A stretch of DNA of 64,000 bases from Afifella marina DSM 2698 (GTDB taxonomy: Bacteria; Pseudomonadota; Alphaproteobacteria; Rhizobiales; Afifellaceae). The DNA is taken from positions 496,001 through 560,000 of the forward strand of contig NZ_FMVW01000002.1 of NCBI RefSeq assembly GCF_900102695.1, written 5' to 3'. The notes below the pieces were generated by a model, which saw nothing but the letters and a program-made list of their open reading frames with translations, made no database searches and had not been told where the DNA came from. A program made the translations under genes and the position numbers. This document shows, piece by piece, positions 9,770 through 20,758 of the stretch (the stretch's first letter is position 1; each line of letters begins with the position of its first letter).

Positions 9770-10914
9770 TCAGTCGTCGCGATCGTTCCCTGATTGCCGA
9801 ATGGTGGTGGACCGTCGATCGCACGACGCTCTTCCTGGTGCTTCTTCTGCTCGCGGCCGGCGTCGTCCTATCCTTTGCGGCAAGCCCGCCGGTTGCGGAG
9901 CGTATTGGCCTTTCGCCCTACCATTTTGCGCTCAGGCAGGCGATGTATGCGCCGACTGCGACGGCGATCATTCTCAGCATCTCGCTGCTCACCCCGCGCC
10001 AGGTTCGGCGGCTCGCGCTTCTCATCCTCCTCGTCTCTCTGTCTATGATGGTCGCCGTGCTCTTCATTGGCGACGAGGTGAAGGGCTCGCGGCGCTGGGT
10101 CTATATCGGGGGCATGTCGTTGCAGCCGTCGGAGTTCTTGAAGCCCGCCTTCATCGTCATCGTGGCGTGGCTGTTTGCGGAAGGCTCCAAACATCCGGAA
10201 GTGCCGGGCAAGCTTCTCGCCGTTATCCTGCTCATCATCACGGCGGCGCTCCTCGTCGCAGAGCCCGATCTCGGTCAGACCATCCTCGTTTTCTCCGTCT
10301 GGGGCGCCGTGTTCTTCCTGGCGGGCGTCTCGCTGCCGCTTGTCGGCGGGCTTGCGGGCACGGCGGTGGCTGGTCTCTTCGCCGCCTATTTCATGTTCCC
10401 GCACTTCACCTCGCGCATCGACCGTTTCCTCAATCCGGAAGGTGGCGACACCTATCAGGTCGATATCGCCATGCGCTCCTTCGAGCGCGGCGGCTGGTCC
10501 GGATCGGGGCCGGGCGAGGGCGTGATGAAGCGGATCCTGCCGGATTCGCATACCGACTTCGTCTTCGCCGTGATCGCCGAGGAATTCGGCATCATCCTGT
10601 GCCTCGCCCTTATCTGCATCTTCGGCTTCATCGTGATGCGCGGTCTCATGCATGCGCTCCGGCGCAAGCAGCCTTTCGAGCGCATGGCGATCGCCGGCCT
10701 CTCCACCCAGATCGGCCTGCAGGCCTTCATCAATATGGGCGTGAACTTGCAGCTTCTGCCCGCCAAGGGCATGACCTTGCCGTTCATTTCCTATGGCGGC
10801 TCGGCCCTGCTTTCGAGCGCCGTCGTCATGGGCTTCATCCTCGCCCTGTCGCGCGAGCGCGCCGAGCGGAAGGTGACCGTCATGCCGCATTCGAGCTTTG
10901 CTGAGCAATTATGA
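9766..10914 (+). CDS. ftsW: Septal peptidoglycan polymerase FtsW (SEDS family)
   Basis: FtsW is the SEDS-family glycosyltransferase that polymerises septal glycan strands with FtsI as partner. The 382-residue protein shows about ten transmembrane helices. It has the conserved KGSRRWVYIGGMSLQPSEF segment, AEPDLGQTILVF with the acidic catalytic-site residue, and the C-terminal LPFISYGGSALLSS. The TRRD-like N-terminus SRRDRSLIAEWWW is common in alphaproteobacterial FtsW. Start and stop overlap murD and murG. Confidence 0.95.
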   Translation: MISRRDRSLIAEWWWTVDRTTLFLVLLLLAAGVVLSFAASPPVAERIGLSPYHFALRQAMYAPTATAIILSISLLTPRQVRRLALLILLVSLSMMVAVLFIGDEVKGSRRWVYIGGMSLQPSEFLKPAFIVIVAWLFAEGSKHPEVPGKLLAVILLIITAALLVAEPDLGQTILVFSVWGAVFFLAGVSLPLVGGLAGTAVAGLFAAYFMFPHFTSRIDRFLNPEGGDTYQVDIAMRSFERGGWSGSGPGEGVMKRILPDSHTDFVFAVIAEEFGIILCLALICIFGFIVMRGLMHALRRKQPFERMAIAGLSTQIGLQAFINMGVNLQLLPAKGMTLPFISYGGSALLSSAVVMGFILALSRERAERKVTVMPHSSFAEQL

Positions 10915-12029
10915 GCGATAAGACCAGGCCGTTGGCCTTGCTGGCTGCCGGGGGAACCGGGGGACATCTCTTCCCGGCAATCTCCTTGCGGGCCGAGCTG
11001 AAGAAGCGCGGCTATGACGTGGCGATCGTCACCGACAAAAGGGCGGGGCAATACGCGACGGATCTGCCTGCGGACGAGCTTCACGCCATCGATGCGGCGA
11101 CGCTTTCGGCCGGCAATCCGGTGCGTGCCGTCTCCTCCATGTGGAAGCTCTCGCGCGGCGTCCTGCAATCGCGAAAACTGCTGCGGGAGCTCGGCGCCGA
11201 TATCTGCGTCGGTTTCGGCGGCTACCCGACCGTACCGCCCCTCTTTGCCGCGCGTATGGCGCGTGTGCCCGCCCTCGTGCATGAGCAGAATGCGGTTTTA
11301 GGTCGTGCCAACAGATTGCTGGTGAAGGCCGGTGCCGCACTCGCCACCGGGTTTCCCGATCCGAAAGGTGCCGCTTCTGCGAAGCGCCTTGCTTTCACCG
11401 GAAATCCCGTTCGCGAAAGCGTCATCGACGCCGGCAGGACGGCCTATGAGCCTGCCGGCGAGGAGGATAGCTTCCGTCTTCTCGTCTTCGGCGGCAGTCA
11501 GGGCGCGAGGGCGCTGTCATCTTTGGTGCCGGAGGCGATCGCGCTTCTGCCGCGAGCGCTGCGTGCGAGGCTTCAGATCGTGCAGCAATGCCGGCCGGAG
11601 GATCTCGACACCGTGCGGCTTCTCTACGGCCGTCTCGACGTTTCGGCGGAACTCGCCTCCTTCTTTCAGGATCTGCCGGCGAAGATCGGCGCAAGCCATC
11701 TCGTCATCAGCCGGGCAGGGGCGTCGACGGTGTCGGAGCTTGCCGTTATCGGCCGGCCGGCCATCCTCATTCCTTTCCCGCATGCACTCGATCAGGATCA
11801 GGCGGAGAATGCCCGCCTCCTCGCCGATGTCGGCGGCGGCTGGATGATGGAGGAAGCCTCTTTGACCGCGGAAGGCCTTGCCTCGCGGTTGAAGGAGCTG
11901 ATAGCGCATCCCGACGAACTGGCCGCAGCGGCCGCCGCCGCGAAAAAGGCCGGCCGGCCGGACGCGGCCGAAAGGCTCGCCGATCAGGTCGACGAGCTCG
12001 TCAGCCTGACGCGAGGACATCGCCAATGA
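10911..12029 (+). CDS. murG: UDP-GlcNAc:lipid I N-acetylglucosaminyltransferase MurG
   Basis: MurG adds GlcNAc to lipid I to give lipid II on the inner face of the membrane. The 372-residue protein is a GT-B fold enzyme with the N-terminal glycine-rich loop [12 protein letters not shown], the [12 protein letters not shown] segment, [12 protein letters not shown], and the C-terminal donor-binding [11 protein letters not shown] and [11 protein letters not shown]. The ATG overlaps the ftsW stop and the stop overlaps the murC ATG, continuing the tight chain. Confidence 0.96.
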   Translation: MSDKTRPLALLAAGGTGGHLFPAISLRAELKKRGYDVAIVTDKRAGQYATDLPADELHAIDAATLSAGNPVRAVSSMWKLSRGVLQSRKLLRELGADICVGFGGYPTVPPLFAARMARVPALVHEQNAVLGRANRLLVKAGAALATGFPDPKGAASAKRLAFTGNPVRESVIDAGRTAYEPAGEEDSFRLLVFGGSQGARALSSLVPEAIALLPRALRARLQIVQQCRPEDLDTVRLLYGRLDVSAELASFFQDLPAKIGASHLVISRAGASTVSELAVIGRPAILIPFPHALDQDQAENARLLADVGGGWMMEEASLTAEGLASRLKELIAHPDELAAAAAAAKKAGRPDAAERLADQVDELVSLTRGHRQ

Positions 12030-13438
12030 AAATGCCTTACAATATCGGCCCGATCCATTTCGTGGGGATCGGCGGCATCGGCATGAGCGGCATCGCGGAG
12101 GTGCTGATCAATCAGGGCTGCCAGGTCCAGGGATCCGATGTCTCCGACAGCCCGAATGTCGCCCGCCTGCGCGCCAAGGGCGCTGAGGTGATGATCGGGC
12201 ATGCGGCGGAGAACCTTGGCGATGCCGCGGTCGTCGTCGTGTCCTCGGCGATCAAGCGCGACAATCCCGAGCTGAAGGAAGCCCGCGCCAAAGGCTTGCC
12301 GGTGGTGCGCCGGGCGGAGATGCTGGCGGAGCTCATGCGGCTCAAATCCGCGGTCGCCATCGGCGGCACGCACGGCAAGACCACGACCACATCCATGGTC
12401 GCGGCGTTGCTCGATGCCGGCGGTCTCGACCCGACCGTTATCAATGGCGGCATCATCAACGCCTACGGCACCAATGCCCGCATGGGCGACGGTGAATGGA
12501 TGGTGGTGGAGGCGGACGAGAGCGACGGCACCTTCGTCAAGCTGCCGGCCGACGTCGCCGTCGTCACGAATATCGATCCGGAACATCTCGACCATTACGG
12601 CTCCTTCGAAAAGGTGCGCGACGCTTTCATGGCGTTCGTCGAGAACGTGCCTTTCTACGGCTTTGCGGTGATGTGCCTCGATCATCCCGAGGTGCAGGCA
12701 CTGGTGAAACGCATCGAAGACCGGCGCATCATCACCTACGGCGCCAATCTCCAGGCTGAGGTTCGGTTTCACTCGGTGAGCTTCGTGCCGGGTGAATCGC
12801 ATTTTTCGATCGAGCGGCGTGACCGGCTGACGGGCGAAACGGAGACGCTCTCAGATCTCGTTCTGCCGATGCCGGGCATCCACAACGTCTCGAACGCGAC
12901 GGCGGCGATCGCAGTCGCCCGCGCGCTCGGCGTGTCCGAGGCGGATGTGCGCAAGGGGCTCGCCTCGTTCGGCGGCGTCAAGCGGCGCTTCACGCTGACG
13001 GGCACCTGGAACGGCGTCGCGATCTATGACGATTACGGCCATCACCCGGTGGAGATTTCCGCCGTCTTGAAGGCCGCCCGCGCGAGCTGCCGCGGGCGGG
13101 TCATCGCCGTCGTGCAGCCGCATCGCTACAGCCGTCTCCACAATCTCTTCGATCAGTTTTGCGCCTGCTTCAACGATGCCGATACCGTCATCGTCGCGGA
13201 TGTTTATACGGCGGGCGAAGATCCGATCGAAGGCGCCGACCGCGACAGTCTCGTCGATGGGCTGCGGGCCGGCGGGCATCGCGACGTGCGAGCGCTGCCG
13301 AGCGAAACGGAACTGGCCCGCATGATCGCCGAGATTGCGAAGCCGGACGACATGGTCTTGTGCCTCGGCGCAGGCTCGATCTCGAAATGGGCGAACGCCC
13401 TGCCGGGCGAGCTCAATGCGCGCGACGAGGCTGCGTGA
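12026..13438 (+). CDS. murC: UDP-N-acetylmuramate:L-alanine ligase MurC
   Basis: MurC adds the first amino acid, L-alanine, to UDP-MurNAc. The 470-residue protein begins [20 protein letters not shown], a typical MurC start with the dinucleotide-like glycine loop. The P-loop GTHGKTT is at residues 114-120, followed by EADESDGTF and the C-terminal [12 protein letters not shown]. An open frame in this register extends about 440 bases upstream through murG; that portion is out-of-frame read-through, and the ATG overlapping the murG stop is the real start. Confidence 0.96.
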   Translation: MKMPYNIGPIHFVGIGGIGMSGIAEVLINQGCQVQGSDVSDSPNVARLRAKGAEVMIGHAAENLGDAAVVVVSSAIKRDNPELKEARAKGLPVVRRAEMLAELMRLKSAVAIGGTHGKTTTTSMVAALLDAGGLDPTVINGGIINAYGTNARMGDGEWMVVEADESDGTFVKLPADVAVVTNIDPEHLDHYGSFEKVRDAFMAFVENVPFYGFAVMCLDHPEVQALVKRIEDRRIITYGANLQAEVRFHSVSFVPGESHFSIERRDRLTGETETLSDLVLPMPGIHNVSNATAAIAVARALGVSEADVRKGLASFGGVKRRFTLTGTWNGVAIYDDYGHHPVEISAVLKAARASCRGRVIAVVQPHRYSRLHNLFDQFCACFNDADTVIVADVYTAGEDPIEGADRDSLVDGLRAGGHRDVRALPSETELARMIAEIAKPDDMVLCLGAGSISKWANALPGELNARDEAA

Positions 13439-13466
13439 GCCGCAAGCTCGATCGGCAGGGATGGTG

Positions 13467-14408
13467 ATGCGCGCTCAGGAACTCGAGGGTCTGCTCGAAG
13501 GCTTTCGCGGCAAGGTGAAGGCGAATGAGCCGCTCGCGCCGATCGTCTGGCTGCGGGCCGGCGGGCCGGCGGATCTTCTCGCCATGCCGGCCGATGTCGA
13601 TGATCTCGCGCTTCTTTTGAAAGCTCTGCCTGAAGAGGTGCCGGTGACCGTGATCGGGCTCGGCTCCAATCTCCTCATCCGTGATGGCGGGATCGAAGGC
13701 GTGGTCGTGCGCCTCTCCGGCAAAGGGTTGGGCAAATTCGAGGTCGATGGCGACCTCATTCGTGTCGGCACCGCACTTCCCGACAAACTCTTCGCCAAGG
13801 CGGCACTCGATGCGGGCCTCGGCGGCTTCGCATTCTATCACGGGATACCCGGCGGGCTCGGCGGGGCGCTCAGGATGAATGCGGGCGCCAATGGCGGCGA
13901 AACCTGCGACCGGCTGGTCGAGGTCGTGGCGCTCGACCGCCAGGGCAACCGCCATGCGCTGACGCAGGCGGAGATGGGCTATTCCTATCGCCACAGCGAC
14001 GCGCCCAAGGAGCTCATCTTCGTCGAAGCGCTCTTCAGGGGCGAAAGGCGGCCTGAGGAAGAAATCCGAGCCGAGATGGATGCGGTGCAAAAACACCGCG
14101 AAGAGGCGCAGCCGATCAAGACCCGAACCGGCGGTTCGACCTTCAAGAATCCGCCCGGCCAGCGCGCCTGGGAGCTGATCGATGCCGCCGGCTGCCGAGG
14201 GCTCAAGATCGGCGGCGCGCGCGTCTCCGAGATGCACTGCAACTTCCTCATCAACGAGGATGACGCCAGTGCTTACGACCTCGAATTGCTGGGTGAGACG
14301 GTGAGGGCGAGGGTTCTCGCCAATTCCGGCGTGCGGCTCGATTGGGAGGTCCGGCGCCTCGGCCGGTTCGGCGAGACGGGCGAGGTCGAGCCGTTCCTGG
14401 GTGCGTGA
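13467..14408 (+). CDS. murB: UDP-N-acetylenolpyruvoylglucosamine reductase MurB
   Basis: MurB reduces UDP-GlcNAc-enolpyruvate to UDP-MurNAc with NADPH and FAD. The 313-residue protein shows the FAD-binding segments [12 protein letters not shown] and [20 protein letters not shown]. The type I active-site GGSTFKNP has its proton-donating serine at about residue 224. AGGG six bases upstream favours this ATG over an in-frame ATG at 13461. Its placement after murC rather than beside murA is standard for the cluster. A 134-base gap separates it from ddl. Confidence 0.94.
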   Translation: MRAQELEGLLEGFRGKVKANEPLAPIVWLRAGGPADLLAMPADVDDLALLLKALPEEVPVTVIGLGSNLLIRDGGIEGVVVRLSGKGLGKFEVDGDLIRVGTALPDKLFAKAALDAGLGGFAFYHGIPGGLGGALRMNAGANGGETCDRLVEVVALDRQGNRHALTQAEMGYSYRHSDAPKELIFVEALFRGERRPEEEIRAEMDAVQKHREEAQPIKTRTGGSTFKNPPGQRAWELIDAAGCRGLKIGGARVSEMHCNFLINEDDASAYDLELLGETVRARVLANSGVRLDWEVRRLGRFGETGEVEPFLGA

Positions 14409-14446
14409 GACGGCGCTTTTCAAAGAAACGCCGATCCATCTCTTAG

Positions 14447-14462
14447 TTAACGATTTCTAACC
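14447..14462 (+). promoter_or_regulatory. Possible CtrA-like site upstream of ddl-ftsQAZ (weak)
   Basis: TTAACGAT at 14447-14454 differs by one base from the TTAACCAT form of the CtrA recognition sequence, and TAACC follows six bases later. It lies in the largest gap of the division cluster, just before ddl-ftsQ-ftsA-ftsZ, where a cell-cycle input would make sense. The second half-site is imperfect and no promoter hexamers are evident, so this is a low-confidence candidate. Confidence 0.25.
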
Positions 14463-14542
14463 CTTTCGGGTCGAGATTGCGGCTTCGTTCGAATGCGGAC
14501 CGAGCGCCAGGAGCGCCGGTTGGAGCAGAGGGAGGCGCTGCC

Positions 14543-15475
14543 GTGACCCGCAACACCCATATCGCCGTCTTGATGGGAGGCTGGTCGTCGGAGCGATCGG
14601 TGAGCCTTTCCTCCGGCAAATCCTGTGCCGATGCCCTCGAAGAGCGGGGCTATCGCGTGACGCGCGTCGATGTCGGACGCGACATCGCAAAAGTCCTCAG
14701 CGATTTGCGCCCGGACGTGGCCTTCAACGCTCTGCACGGGCCTTTCGGCGAAGACGGGAAGATCCAGGGCCTCCTGGAAATCCTCGAAATTCCCTACACG
14801 CATTCCGGCGTGCTCGCCTCCGCGCTCGCCATGCACAAGGTCAAGGCGAAGGCCGTCGTCGCGAATGTCGGCGTGCCGGTCGCAGAGCAGCGCGTCGTGA
14901 CCCGCGAGGAAACGGCGCGCGAACACGTCATGGCGCCCCCCTATGTCGTGAAGCCGATCAACGAAGGCTCATCCTTCGGCGTGACGATCGTGCCTGAGGA
15001 TCAGGCGCATCCGCCGCAATCGCTTCTGGGCGATGCCTGGACCTATGGCGAGGAGGTGCTGGTCGAACACTATGTCGCCGGCAAGGAGCTCACCTGTGCC
15101 GTTATGGGACGGCCCGGCGAGGAGGAGGCCTTCGACGTCATCGACATCGTTCCCGTGGGCCACGGCTTCTATGACTTTGATGCAAAATATCTTCAGGGGG
15201 GCTCTAAGCACATTCTCCCGGCCAATCTTAAACCATTTGTTTACCAAAATATCCGCAGGTTCGCTTTGGAGGCGCATCGTGCCATCGGGTGTCGCGGAGT
15301 GTCTCGCAGCGACTTCAGGTACTGCGAGGAAAGCAATGAGCTCATCTGGCTGGAAGTGAACACACAGCCAGGCATGACGCCGACCTCCTTGGTCCCGGAC
15401 ATGGCGGCCCATGCAGGCCGCAGTTTCGGGGATCTGGTGACGTGGCTTGTGGAGGATGCATCGTGCCGACGATAG
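14543..15475 (+). CDS. ddl: D-alanine:D-alanine ligase
   Basis: Ddl joins two D-alanines for the peptidoglycan stem peptide that MurF then attaches. The 310-residue protein is an ATP-grasp enzyme: [17 protein letters not shown] at the N-terminus, [15 protein letters not shown], the lysine-containing [16 protein letters not shown], and the metal-binding [11 protein letters not shown] at the C-terminus. I use the GTG at 14543 because GGAGG lies about eight bases upstream and the family motif follows at once; an upstream ATG at 14477 would add 22 atypical residues. The 3' end overlaps ftsQ by 13 bases. Confidence 0.94.
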   Translation: MTRNTHIAVLMGGWSSERSVSLSSGKSCADALEERGYRVTRVDVGRDIAKVLSDLRPDVAFNALHGPFGEDGKIQGLLEILEIPYTHSGVLASALAMHKVKAKAVVANVGVPVAEQRVVTREETAREHVMAPPYVVKPINEGSSFGVTIVPEDQAHPPQSLLGDAWTYGEEVLVEHYVAGKELTCAVMGRPGEEEAFDVIDIVPVGHGFYDFDAKYLQGGSKHILPANLKPFVYQNIRRFALEAHRAIGCRGVSRSDFRYCEESNELIWLEVNTQPGMTPTSLVPDMAAHAGRSFGDLVTWLVEDASCRR

Positions 15476-16377
15476 GGACGTGGCTGGCAGATCAGGGGGC
15501 TCGGGTCGACGCGTTGAGCGCCGGTCTCGGCCATACCCTGAATCGTGCCGTGCCGTCGCGCCTGCGTCGCATCGTCGAAAAGATGCAGACCGGCCGGCAG
15601 CATCATTACGGGCAGGTCGCCGCGATCGGTTTCCTGGGCGCAACCATTCTTTACGGTCTGATCGCCGGCGGTCACATGATGACGCTGCTCGACCGCACTG
15701 TCGCCGCCGCCTTCTTCGGCATTCAGGAGATCCGCATCGGGGGCGAGATCGAGACGCCGGAATCCGCCGTCGTCGATCAGCTCGACATTCGTGGCGGCTC
15801 GCTCCTCGGATTTGACGCGAGCGACGCGCGCGAGCGGCTCATCGCGCTGCCCTGGGTGAAAGACGCCGACATCCGCAAATTCTATCCCAACCGGCTCGAC
15901 ATCACGCTGACCGAGCGCACGCCCTTCGCACTCTGGCAGAACGACGAGATGATCTCGATCATCGACCGCGCCGGTGTGGTCATCGGGCCGTACAAGGATG
16001 TGCGCTTCGCCGCACTCCCGTTCGTCGTGGGCAAGGGTGCAGACAGCCGCGCAGACGGGTTCATGGCCATGCTGCAGCGGCACCCGTTCCTGGCGGATCG
16101 CATGCGCACGGCCGTGCTCGTCTCGGAGCGTCGCTGGGATCTGGTCACCAAGAACGGCATCACCGTTCAGCTGCCGGAGAACGGGGTCGATGAGGCGATC
16201 GATCGCCTGAAGGCCCTGCAGGACAAGGACGATGTCCTGTCGCGCGAGATCGTCACCATCGATCTGCGTCTCAAGGACCGCATCCGCATCGGCCTTGCGG
16301 ACAACATGGCCGAAACCGTCATCAAGGAGAATGAATCGGTGATCCGTCGTCTCGCCAAAGCTGGAGGCGAGATTTGA
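15463..16377 (+). CDS. ftsQ: Cell division protein FtsQ
   Basis: FtsQ is the bitopic divisome scaffold linking FtsA/FtsZ to FtsL and the FtsWI synthase. The 304-residue protein has a cytoplasmic N-terminus of about 50 residues, a transmembrane helix near 51-69, then a POTRA domain ([25 protein letters not shown]) and the FtsQ beta domain. The GTG at 15463 has GGAGG about eight bases upstream and overlaps the end of ddl by 13 bases. A longer frame from 15442 lacks a ribosome binding site. Confidence 0.93.
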   Translation: MPTIGTWLADQGARVDALSAGLGHTLNRAVPSRLRRIVEKMQTGRQHHYGQVAAIGFLGATILYGLIAGGHMMTLLDRTVAAAFFGIQEIRIGGEIETPESAVVDQLDIRGGSLLGFDASDARERLIALPWVKDADIRKFYPNRLDITLTERTPFALWQNDEMISIIDRAGVVIGPYKDVRFAALPFVVGKGADSRADGFMAMLQRHPFLADRMRTAVLVSERRWDLVTKNGITVQLPENGVDEAIDRLKALQDKDDVLSREIVTIDLRLKDRIRIGLADNMAETVIKENESVIRRLAKAGGEI

Positions 16378-17699
16378 ACGCCATCACTGAAAACGCCGGC
16401 TCCCGCATCAAGCCGCTTTCGCCTCGGCGCACCGCCGTGGTGAGCGTGCTCGATGTCGGCTCCTCCAAGACCACCTGCCTCATTGCGCGCCTGAAGCCGC
16501 TCGAGGGCGACCATCAGGCGGGCCGCACCCACCATGCCGAGGTGATCGGCTTCGGGCTGACGCGTTCGCGCGGCATCAAATCTGGTGCCGTCGTCGATCT
16601 GGAAGAGGCGGAAAAGTCGATCCGGATCGCCGTTGATCAGGCCGAGCGGATGGCCGACATGACGATTGGATCCGTCATCGTCAACGTCTCGAGCGGGCGT
16701 CTGAAGAGCGATACTTTTTCCGCCACAGTCGAATTGTCCACTTCGGGCGTGTCGGAGATCGATATTCAGCGCGTCCTGGGCGCGGGCTGTGCCAATTCCG
16801 TCGCCGATGGGCGCGTCGTCGTTCATTCGCTGCCGATCGGCTATGCGCTCGATGGGCATCGGGGGATCGCCGATCCGCGCGGCATGCTCGGCAACGAGCT
16901 GGGTGTCGACATGCATGTCGTCACCGCCGACGAAGCGCCGCTGACGAACCTCGAACTCGCCGTGAACCGCTGCCACCTGGAAGTGGAGACCGTGGTTGCG
17001 ACGCCCTATGCGTCGGCGCTTTCGGTCCTCGTCGAGGACGAGGCGCAGCTCGGCGTTGCCTGCCTCGATTTCGGCGGCGGCACGACCAGCCTGTCGATCT
17101 TCTACGAAGGTCAGTTCATTCACGCCGCGAGCGTGCCGATCGGTGGCAACCACGTCACCATGGATATCGCGCGCGGCCTCTCGACCCGGCTTGCCGATGC
17201 GGAGCGCCTGAAGGCGCGCCACGGCTCGGCGCTGCCTTCGATCTCCGACGAGAAAGACATTTTGACGATCCCGCCTGTCGGCGAGGACGAGCGAGATGCG
17301 CCGAATGCGGTGCCGCGCTCGACGCTGACGCGCATCATCCGGCCGCGCATCGAGGAAACCCTCGAAATGGCGCGCACGATGATCGACGAATCGGGATTTG
17401 CCGAGATCGTCGGCAAACGCGTCGTTCTGACCGGCGGGGCGAGCCAGCTCACCGGACTGACGGAAACGGCGCGGCGGGTGCTTGGACGCAATGTGCGTCT
17501 CGGCCGCCCGCAGCAGGGGACGAATGCTTTGCCTGAAGCGGTCAAGGGACCGGCCTTCGCGGCGGCGCTCGGCCTTATCACCTATCCCCAGGTCGCCCGC
17601 ATCGAGCAGTTCCGGACGAGACGTCCGAGTCAGTTCGCGATGACCGGGACGGATGGATACTTCGCCCGCATGGGGCGATGGATCAGGGAGAGTTTCTGA
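16374..17699 (+). CDS. ftsA: Cell division protein FtsA
   Basis: FtsA is the actin-like ATPase that tethers FtsZ filaments to the inner membrane. The 441-residue protein has the phosphate-1 loop LDVGSSKTTCLIA near residue 26, the 1C domain inserted after it, the phosphate-2 loop CLDFGGGTTSLSIF and the adenosine loop VLTGGASQLTG. The C-terminal YFARMGRWIRESF is an amphipathic membrane-targeting helix. Translation appears to start at TTG, overlapping the ftsQ stop (TTGA), with GGAGG six bases upstream. Confidence 0.95.
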   Translation: MNAITENAGSRIKPLSPRRTAVVSVLDVGSSKTTCLIARLKPLEGDHQAGRTHHAEVIGFGLTRSRGIKSGAVVDLEEAEKSIRIAVDQAERMADMTIGSVIVNVSSGRLKSDTFSATVELSTSGVSEIDIQRVLGAGCANSVADGRVVVHSLPIGYALDGHRGIADPRGMLGNELGVDMHVVTADEAPLTNLELAVNRCHLEVETVVATPYASALSVLVEDEAQLGVACLDFGGGTTSLSIFYEGQFIHAASVPIGGNHVTMDIARGLSTRLADAERLKARHGSALPSISDEKDILTIPPVGEDERDAPNAVPRSTLTRIIRPRIEETLEMARTMIDESGFAEIVGKRVVLTGGASQLTGLTETARRVLGRNVRLGRPQQGTNALPEAVKGPAFAAALGLITYPQVARIEQFRTRRPSQFAMTGTDGYFARMGRWIRESF

Positions 17700-17784
17700 C
17701 GCGCGGCGCGGGCCGAGCGAGAATTGAGAATAGGCGTGGGCAAGGCAGATGCCCGACGCGAGGACAGCGGCGAAAGGACAACAG

Positions 17785-19548
17785 ATGGCCATCAATTTGC
17801 ATATGCCGGACCTTACCGAATTGAAGCCCCGGATCACCGTCTTCGGTGTCGGCGGGGCGGGCTGCAACGCGGTCAACAACATGATCGAAGCAGGCCTGCA
17901 GGGCGTCGACTTCGTCGTCGCCAACACCGACGCCCAGGCGCTGACGATGTCACGTGCCGACCGCGTGGTGCAGATGGGAGTTGCGGTGACGGAAGGCCTC
18001 GGCGCCGGATCGCAGCCGGAGATCGGGCGGGCCGCTGCCGAAGAAACGATCGACGAGATCAATGACCATCTGACCGGCGCGCACATGGTCTTCATCACCG
18101 CCGGCATGGGCGGTGGCACCGGAACCGGCGCCGCACCGGTGGTGGCGCGTGCCGCACGCGATGCCGGTATACTCACCGTCGGTGTTGTCACGAAGCCGTT
18201 CCAGTTCGAGGGCCAGCGCCGCATGCGCCTCGCCGAGGCCGGCATCAACGAGCTGACGCAGCACGTCGATACGTTGATCGTCATCCCGAACCAGAATCTG
18301 TTCCGCATCGCCAACGAGAAGACGACCTTCGCGGACGCCTTCGCCATGGCCGACGAAGTCCTCTATTCTGGTGTCGCCTGCATCACCGACCTGATGGTCA
18401 AGGACGGGCTCATCAACCTCGACTTCGCCGACGTCCGTTCCGTCATGCGCGAGATGGGCAAGGCGATGATGGGCACTGGCGAGGCCTCCGGCGACAAGCG
18501 CGCCGTGGAAGCCGCCGAAAAGGCGATTTCCAATCCGCTGCTCGACGAAGTTTCGATGCGCGGTGCGCAGGGCCTGCTGATCTCGATCACCGGCGGCAAG
18601 GACATGACGCTGTTTGAGGTCGACGAGGCGGCGAGCCGCGTTCGCGAAGAGGTCGATGGTGATGCCAACATCATCTTCGGCGCGACCTTCGACGAGAGCC
18701 TTGAAGGCGTCATCCGCGTTTCCGTCGTCGCCACCGGCATCGACCAGGAACAGCGCCAGTCGGAGAACACCGAACAGCGCATGCAGGAGTTAAAGCAGCG
18801 CCTGAAGAGCGTCGGCGGTCCGACCGGACATGCCCGCCAGGCTCCCGAGCAGGTGGCGGCGAAAGCCCCTTCTTTCGAGGAGGCGATGGCCGAGGATCTG
18901 GAGCGTGAGCTTGCCGCTCCGCGTCAGCAGCAGGTCGAGCGCCAGGTCGCTGCCGCAGCTGCCGCCGTGCCGCACACGAACCAGCAGCCGCGTGCCGAAG
19001 TTCGCCAGGAGAAAGGCATCAAAATCGGCCCGTTTCGCCCCGAACCGTCCCTGATCGCGCCGCGTGAGGCGCATGACGAGATGGCGACGCGCGAGGCCCC
19101 GGTGCGCCGCCAGGAGGCTTTCGTTCCGCAGGCTGCGGAGCGGCCGGAGAGCGTGCAGCCGCGGATGCCGAAGGTGGAGGATTTTCCGGCCATCGCACAG
19201 CGGCAGATCCACGCCAGCCGGGGTGCTGCCAATGAGGAAGAAGAGCGCCGTCCGCGTTCCCTCCTGCAGCGTCTGACCCACGGTCTCGCCAAGCACGGCG
19301 AGGGCGAGGAAGGCCAGGCTCCGCGTCAGGCTCGCGACATGGAAATCGAGCCGCGCATCGCTGCCGCCCCCGAGCGGGCGCCGGCCCGTCCGTCGGCTGC
19401 GGAAACCTTCGGCCGGCCGCAGCAGCGGCGTGCCGTCGATCAGGCCGCCCGCGGTGGTCTCGACCCGCATGGTCGTCCGGCAGCGGCTGGGCACAGCGAG
19501 GACGACCAGCTGGAGATTCCGGCCTTCTTGCGGCGCCAGACCAGCTGA
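17785..19548 (+). CDS. ftsZ: Cell division protein FtsZ
   Basis: FtsZ is the tubulin-like GTPase that forms the division ring. The 587-residue protein has the N-terminal [13 protein letters not shown] loop, the tubulin signature GGGTGTG at residues 109-115, NVDFADV-like T7 loop [11 protein letters not shown] with catalytic acidic residues, and a long charged linker (about residues 330-570) as in other Hyphomicrobiales. It ends with the conserved peptide [12 protein letters not shown] that binds FtsA. I start at the ATG with AAAGGA seven bases upstream; a 36-base N-terminal extension in frame (from 17749) is not family-like. A strong terminator follows. Confidence 0.97.
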   Translation: MAINLHMPDLTELKPRITVFGVGGAGCNAVNNMIEAGLQGVDFVVANTDAQALTMSRADRVVQMGVAVTEGLGAGSQPEIGRAAAEETIDEINDHLTGAHMVFITAGMGGGTGTGAAPVVARAARDAGILTVGVVTKPFQFEGQRRMRLAEAGINELTQHVDTLIVIPNQNLFRIANEKTTFADAFAMADEVLYSGVACITDLMVKDGLINLDFADVRSVMREMGKAMMGTGEASGDKRAVEAAEKAISNPLLDEVSMRGAQGLLISITGGKDMTLFEVDEAASRVREEVDGDANIIFGATFDESLEGVIRVSVVATGIDQEQRQSENTEQRMQELKQRLKSVGGPTGHARQAPEQVAAKAPSFEEAMAEDLERELAAPRQQQVERQVAAAAAAVPHTNQQPRAEVRQEKGIKIGPFRPEPSLIAPREAHDEMATREAPVRRQEAFVPQAAERPESVQPRMPKVEDFPAIAQRQIHASRGAANEEEERRPRSLLQRLTHGLAKHGEGEEGQAPRQARDMEIEPRIAAAPERAPARPSAAETFGRPQQRRAVDQAARGGLDPHGRPAAAGHSEDDQLEIPAFLRRQTS

Positions 19549-19575
19549 TGGGCGCTCACAGCCTGTAACGCTCTT

Positions 19576-19613
19576 GCGGCCCCGGCGTTTTTCGCCGGGG
19601 CCGCTTCATTTTT
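19576..19613 (+). terminator. Rho-independent terminator of the division cluster
   Basis: GCGGCCCCGGCG at 19576-19587 pairs perfectly with CGCCGGGGCCGC at 19593-19604 around a five-T loop, followed by TTCATTTTT. It lies 27 bases after the ftsZ stop and separates ftsZ from lpxC. Confidence 0.92.
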
Positions 19614-19776
19614 AAGCTGCTGTTTTCATGGAGAAATTCCGGCCCGCGCCAGATTTCAAGTCGGTAACAAAAGGTAAGAAAGCTTGATTGGCGAAACTGT
19701 GACCGCTGCTGCTAGCTTCCGGCGCGTCGGGTGAGGGCTGGTCCGCTCCGATTCGCGATGCGACCGGCACGACAAC

Positions 19777-20748
19777 ATGAAAGATGGCTTGATGACACAG
19801 ACCGCCCAGGGCGCCCAGAAGACGCTCCGTAGGGATGCGACACTTACTGGCATCGGTACGCATAGCGGCAAGCCGGTCACGCTGCGGCTGTCTCCTGCCG
19901 ATCCGGATACGGGCATCATCTTCGTTCGCCGCAACGAGGCGGGCGAAGAAGTTTTCATTCCCGCACGGTCTTCCTCCGTCGTCGGCACACAGATGTGCAC
20001 GATCCTGGGTGATGGCGCCGGACTTTCCGTCGCCACCGTCGAGCATCTTCTGGCCGCGACTTCCGCGCTTTCCATCGACAATCTTTTGATCGAGGTCGAT
20101 GGCGCCGAGATCCCGATGATGGACGGCAGTGCCGCGGCCTTCGTGGAGGCGATCGACGAAGCCGGTATCGCGATGCAGCCTGCACGCGCGCGCGCGATCA
20201 AGGTTTTGAAGCCGGTACGTCTCGAGGTCGGATCGTCCTGGGCCGAGTTCCTGCCCTATAACGGGCGTCGCTTCACCGTCGAGATCGATTTCGACTGCCC
20301 GGTCATCGGCCGGCAGAAGCATGCAGCCAACATCACCGCGAACGGCTTCCGCCGCGACATCGCGCGGGCGCGCACCTTTGGCTACATGAAGGACGTCGAG
20401 GCGTTGTGGGCCAAGGGGCTCGCTCTCGGCTCTTCGCTCGACAACGCCGTGGTGATTGCCGACGACAAGGTGGTCAACCCGGAAGGTCTGCGCTACCCGG
20501 ACGAATTCTCGCGTCACAAACTGCTCGATGCGGTCGGCGATCTCGCTCTCGCCGGGGCGCCGATCATCGGCCATTATCGTTCCTATCGCGGCGGCCACAA
20601 GGTCAACGCCATGGCGCTTGCGGCGCTTCTGGAAGATCGCTCCGCATGGAGCTGGCTCGTTTCCTCCGACCCGGCGCCGCGTCGCAGTGAACAGGCGGAA
20701 GGCCTGCCCGGCTATTTCGCTCCCGCCTTCGCTCCCGACCGTTCTTAG
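19777..20748 (+). CDS. lpxC: UDP-3-O-acyl-N-acetylglucosamine deacetylase LpxC
   Basis: LpxC is the zinc deacetylase that commits UDP-acyl-GlcNAc to lipid A synthesis. The 323-residue protein has ATLTGIGTHSGKPVTLRL at the N-terminus, the first zinc histidine in VEHLLAAT, EIPMMDGSAAAF, and the C-terminal zinc/catalytic cluster with HKLLDAVGDLAL and the basic histidine in YRGGHKVNA. Starts at 19777 and 19792 (ATG of MTQTAQ) are both possible; neither has a strong Shine-Dalgarno sequence. It lies after the ftsZ terminator in the usual alphaproteobacterial position and must have its own promoter in the 163-base gap, where none is obvious to me. Confidence 0.95.
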   Translation: MKDGLMTQTAQGAQKTLRRDATLTGIGTHSGKPVTLRLSPADPDTGIIFVRRNEAGEEVFIPARSSSVVGTQMCTILGDGAGLSVATVEHLLAATSALSIDNLLIEVDGAEIPMMDGSAAAFVEAIDEAGIAMQPARARAIKVLKPVRLEVGSSWAEFLPYNGRRFTVEIDFDCPVIGRQKHAANITANGFRRDIARARTFGYMKDVEALWAKGLALGSSLDNAVVIADDKVVNPEGLRYPDEFSRHKLLDAVGDLALAGAPIIGHYRSYRGGHKVNAMALAALLEDRSAWSWLVSSDPAPRRSEQAEGLPGYFAPAFAPDRS

Positions 20749-20758
20749 CCATCACCAC

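Noticed and set aside
11588-12025. Apparent N-terminal extension of MurC through murG
   Set aside because: Same situation: an out-of-frame reading of murG. MurC homology starts at the ATG overlapping the murG stop.
16167-18347. 726-codon open frame on the minus strand across ftsA and ftsZ
   Set aside because: It lies wholly antisense to two certain genes, has no ribosome binding site and gives Ser/Arg/Ala-rich low-complexity sequence.
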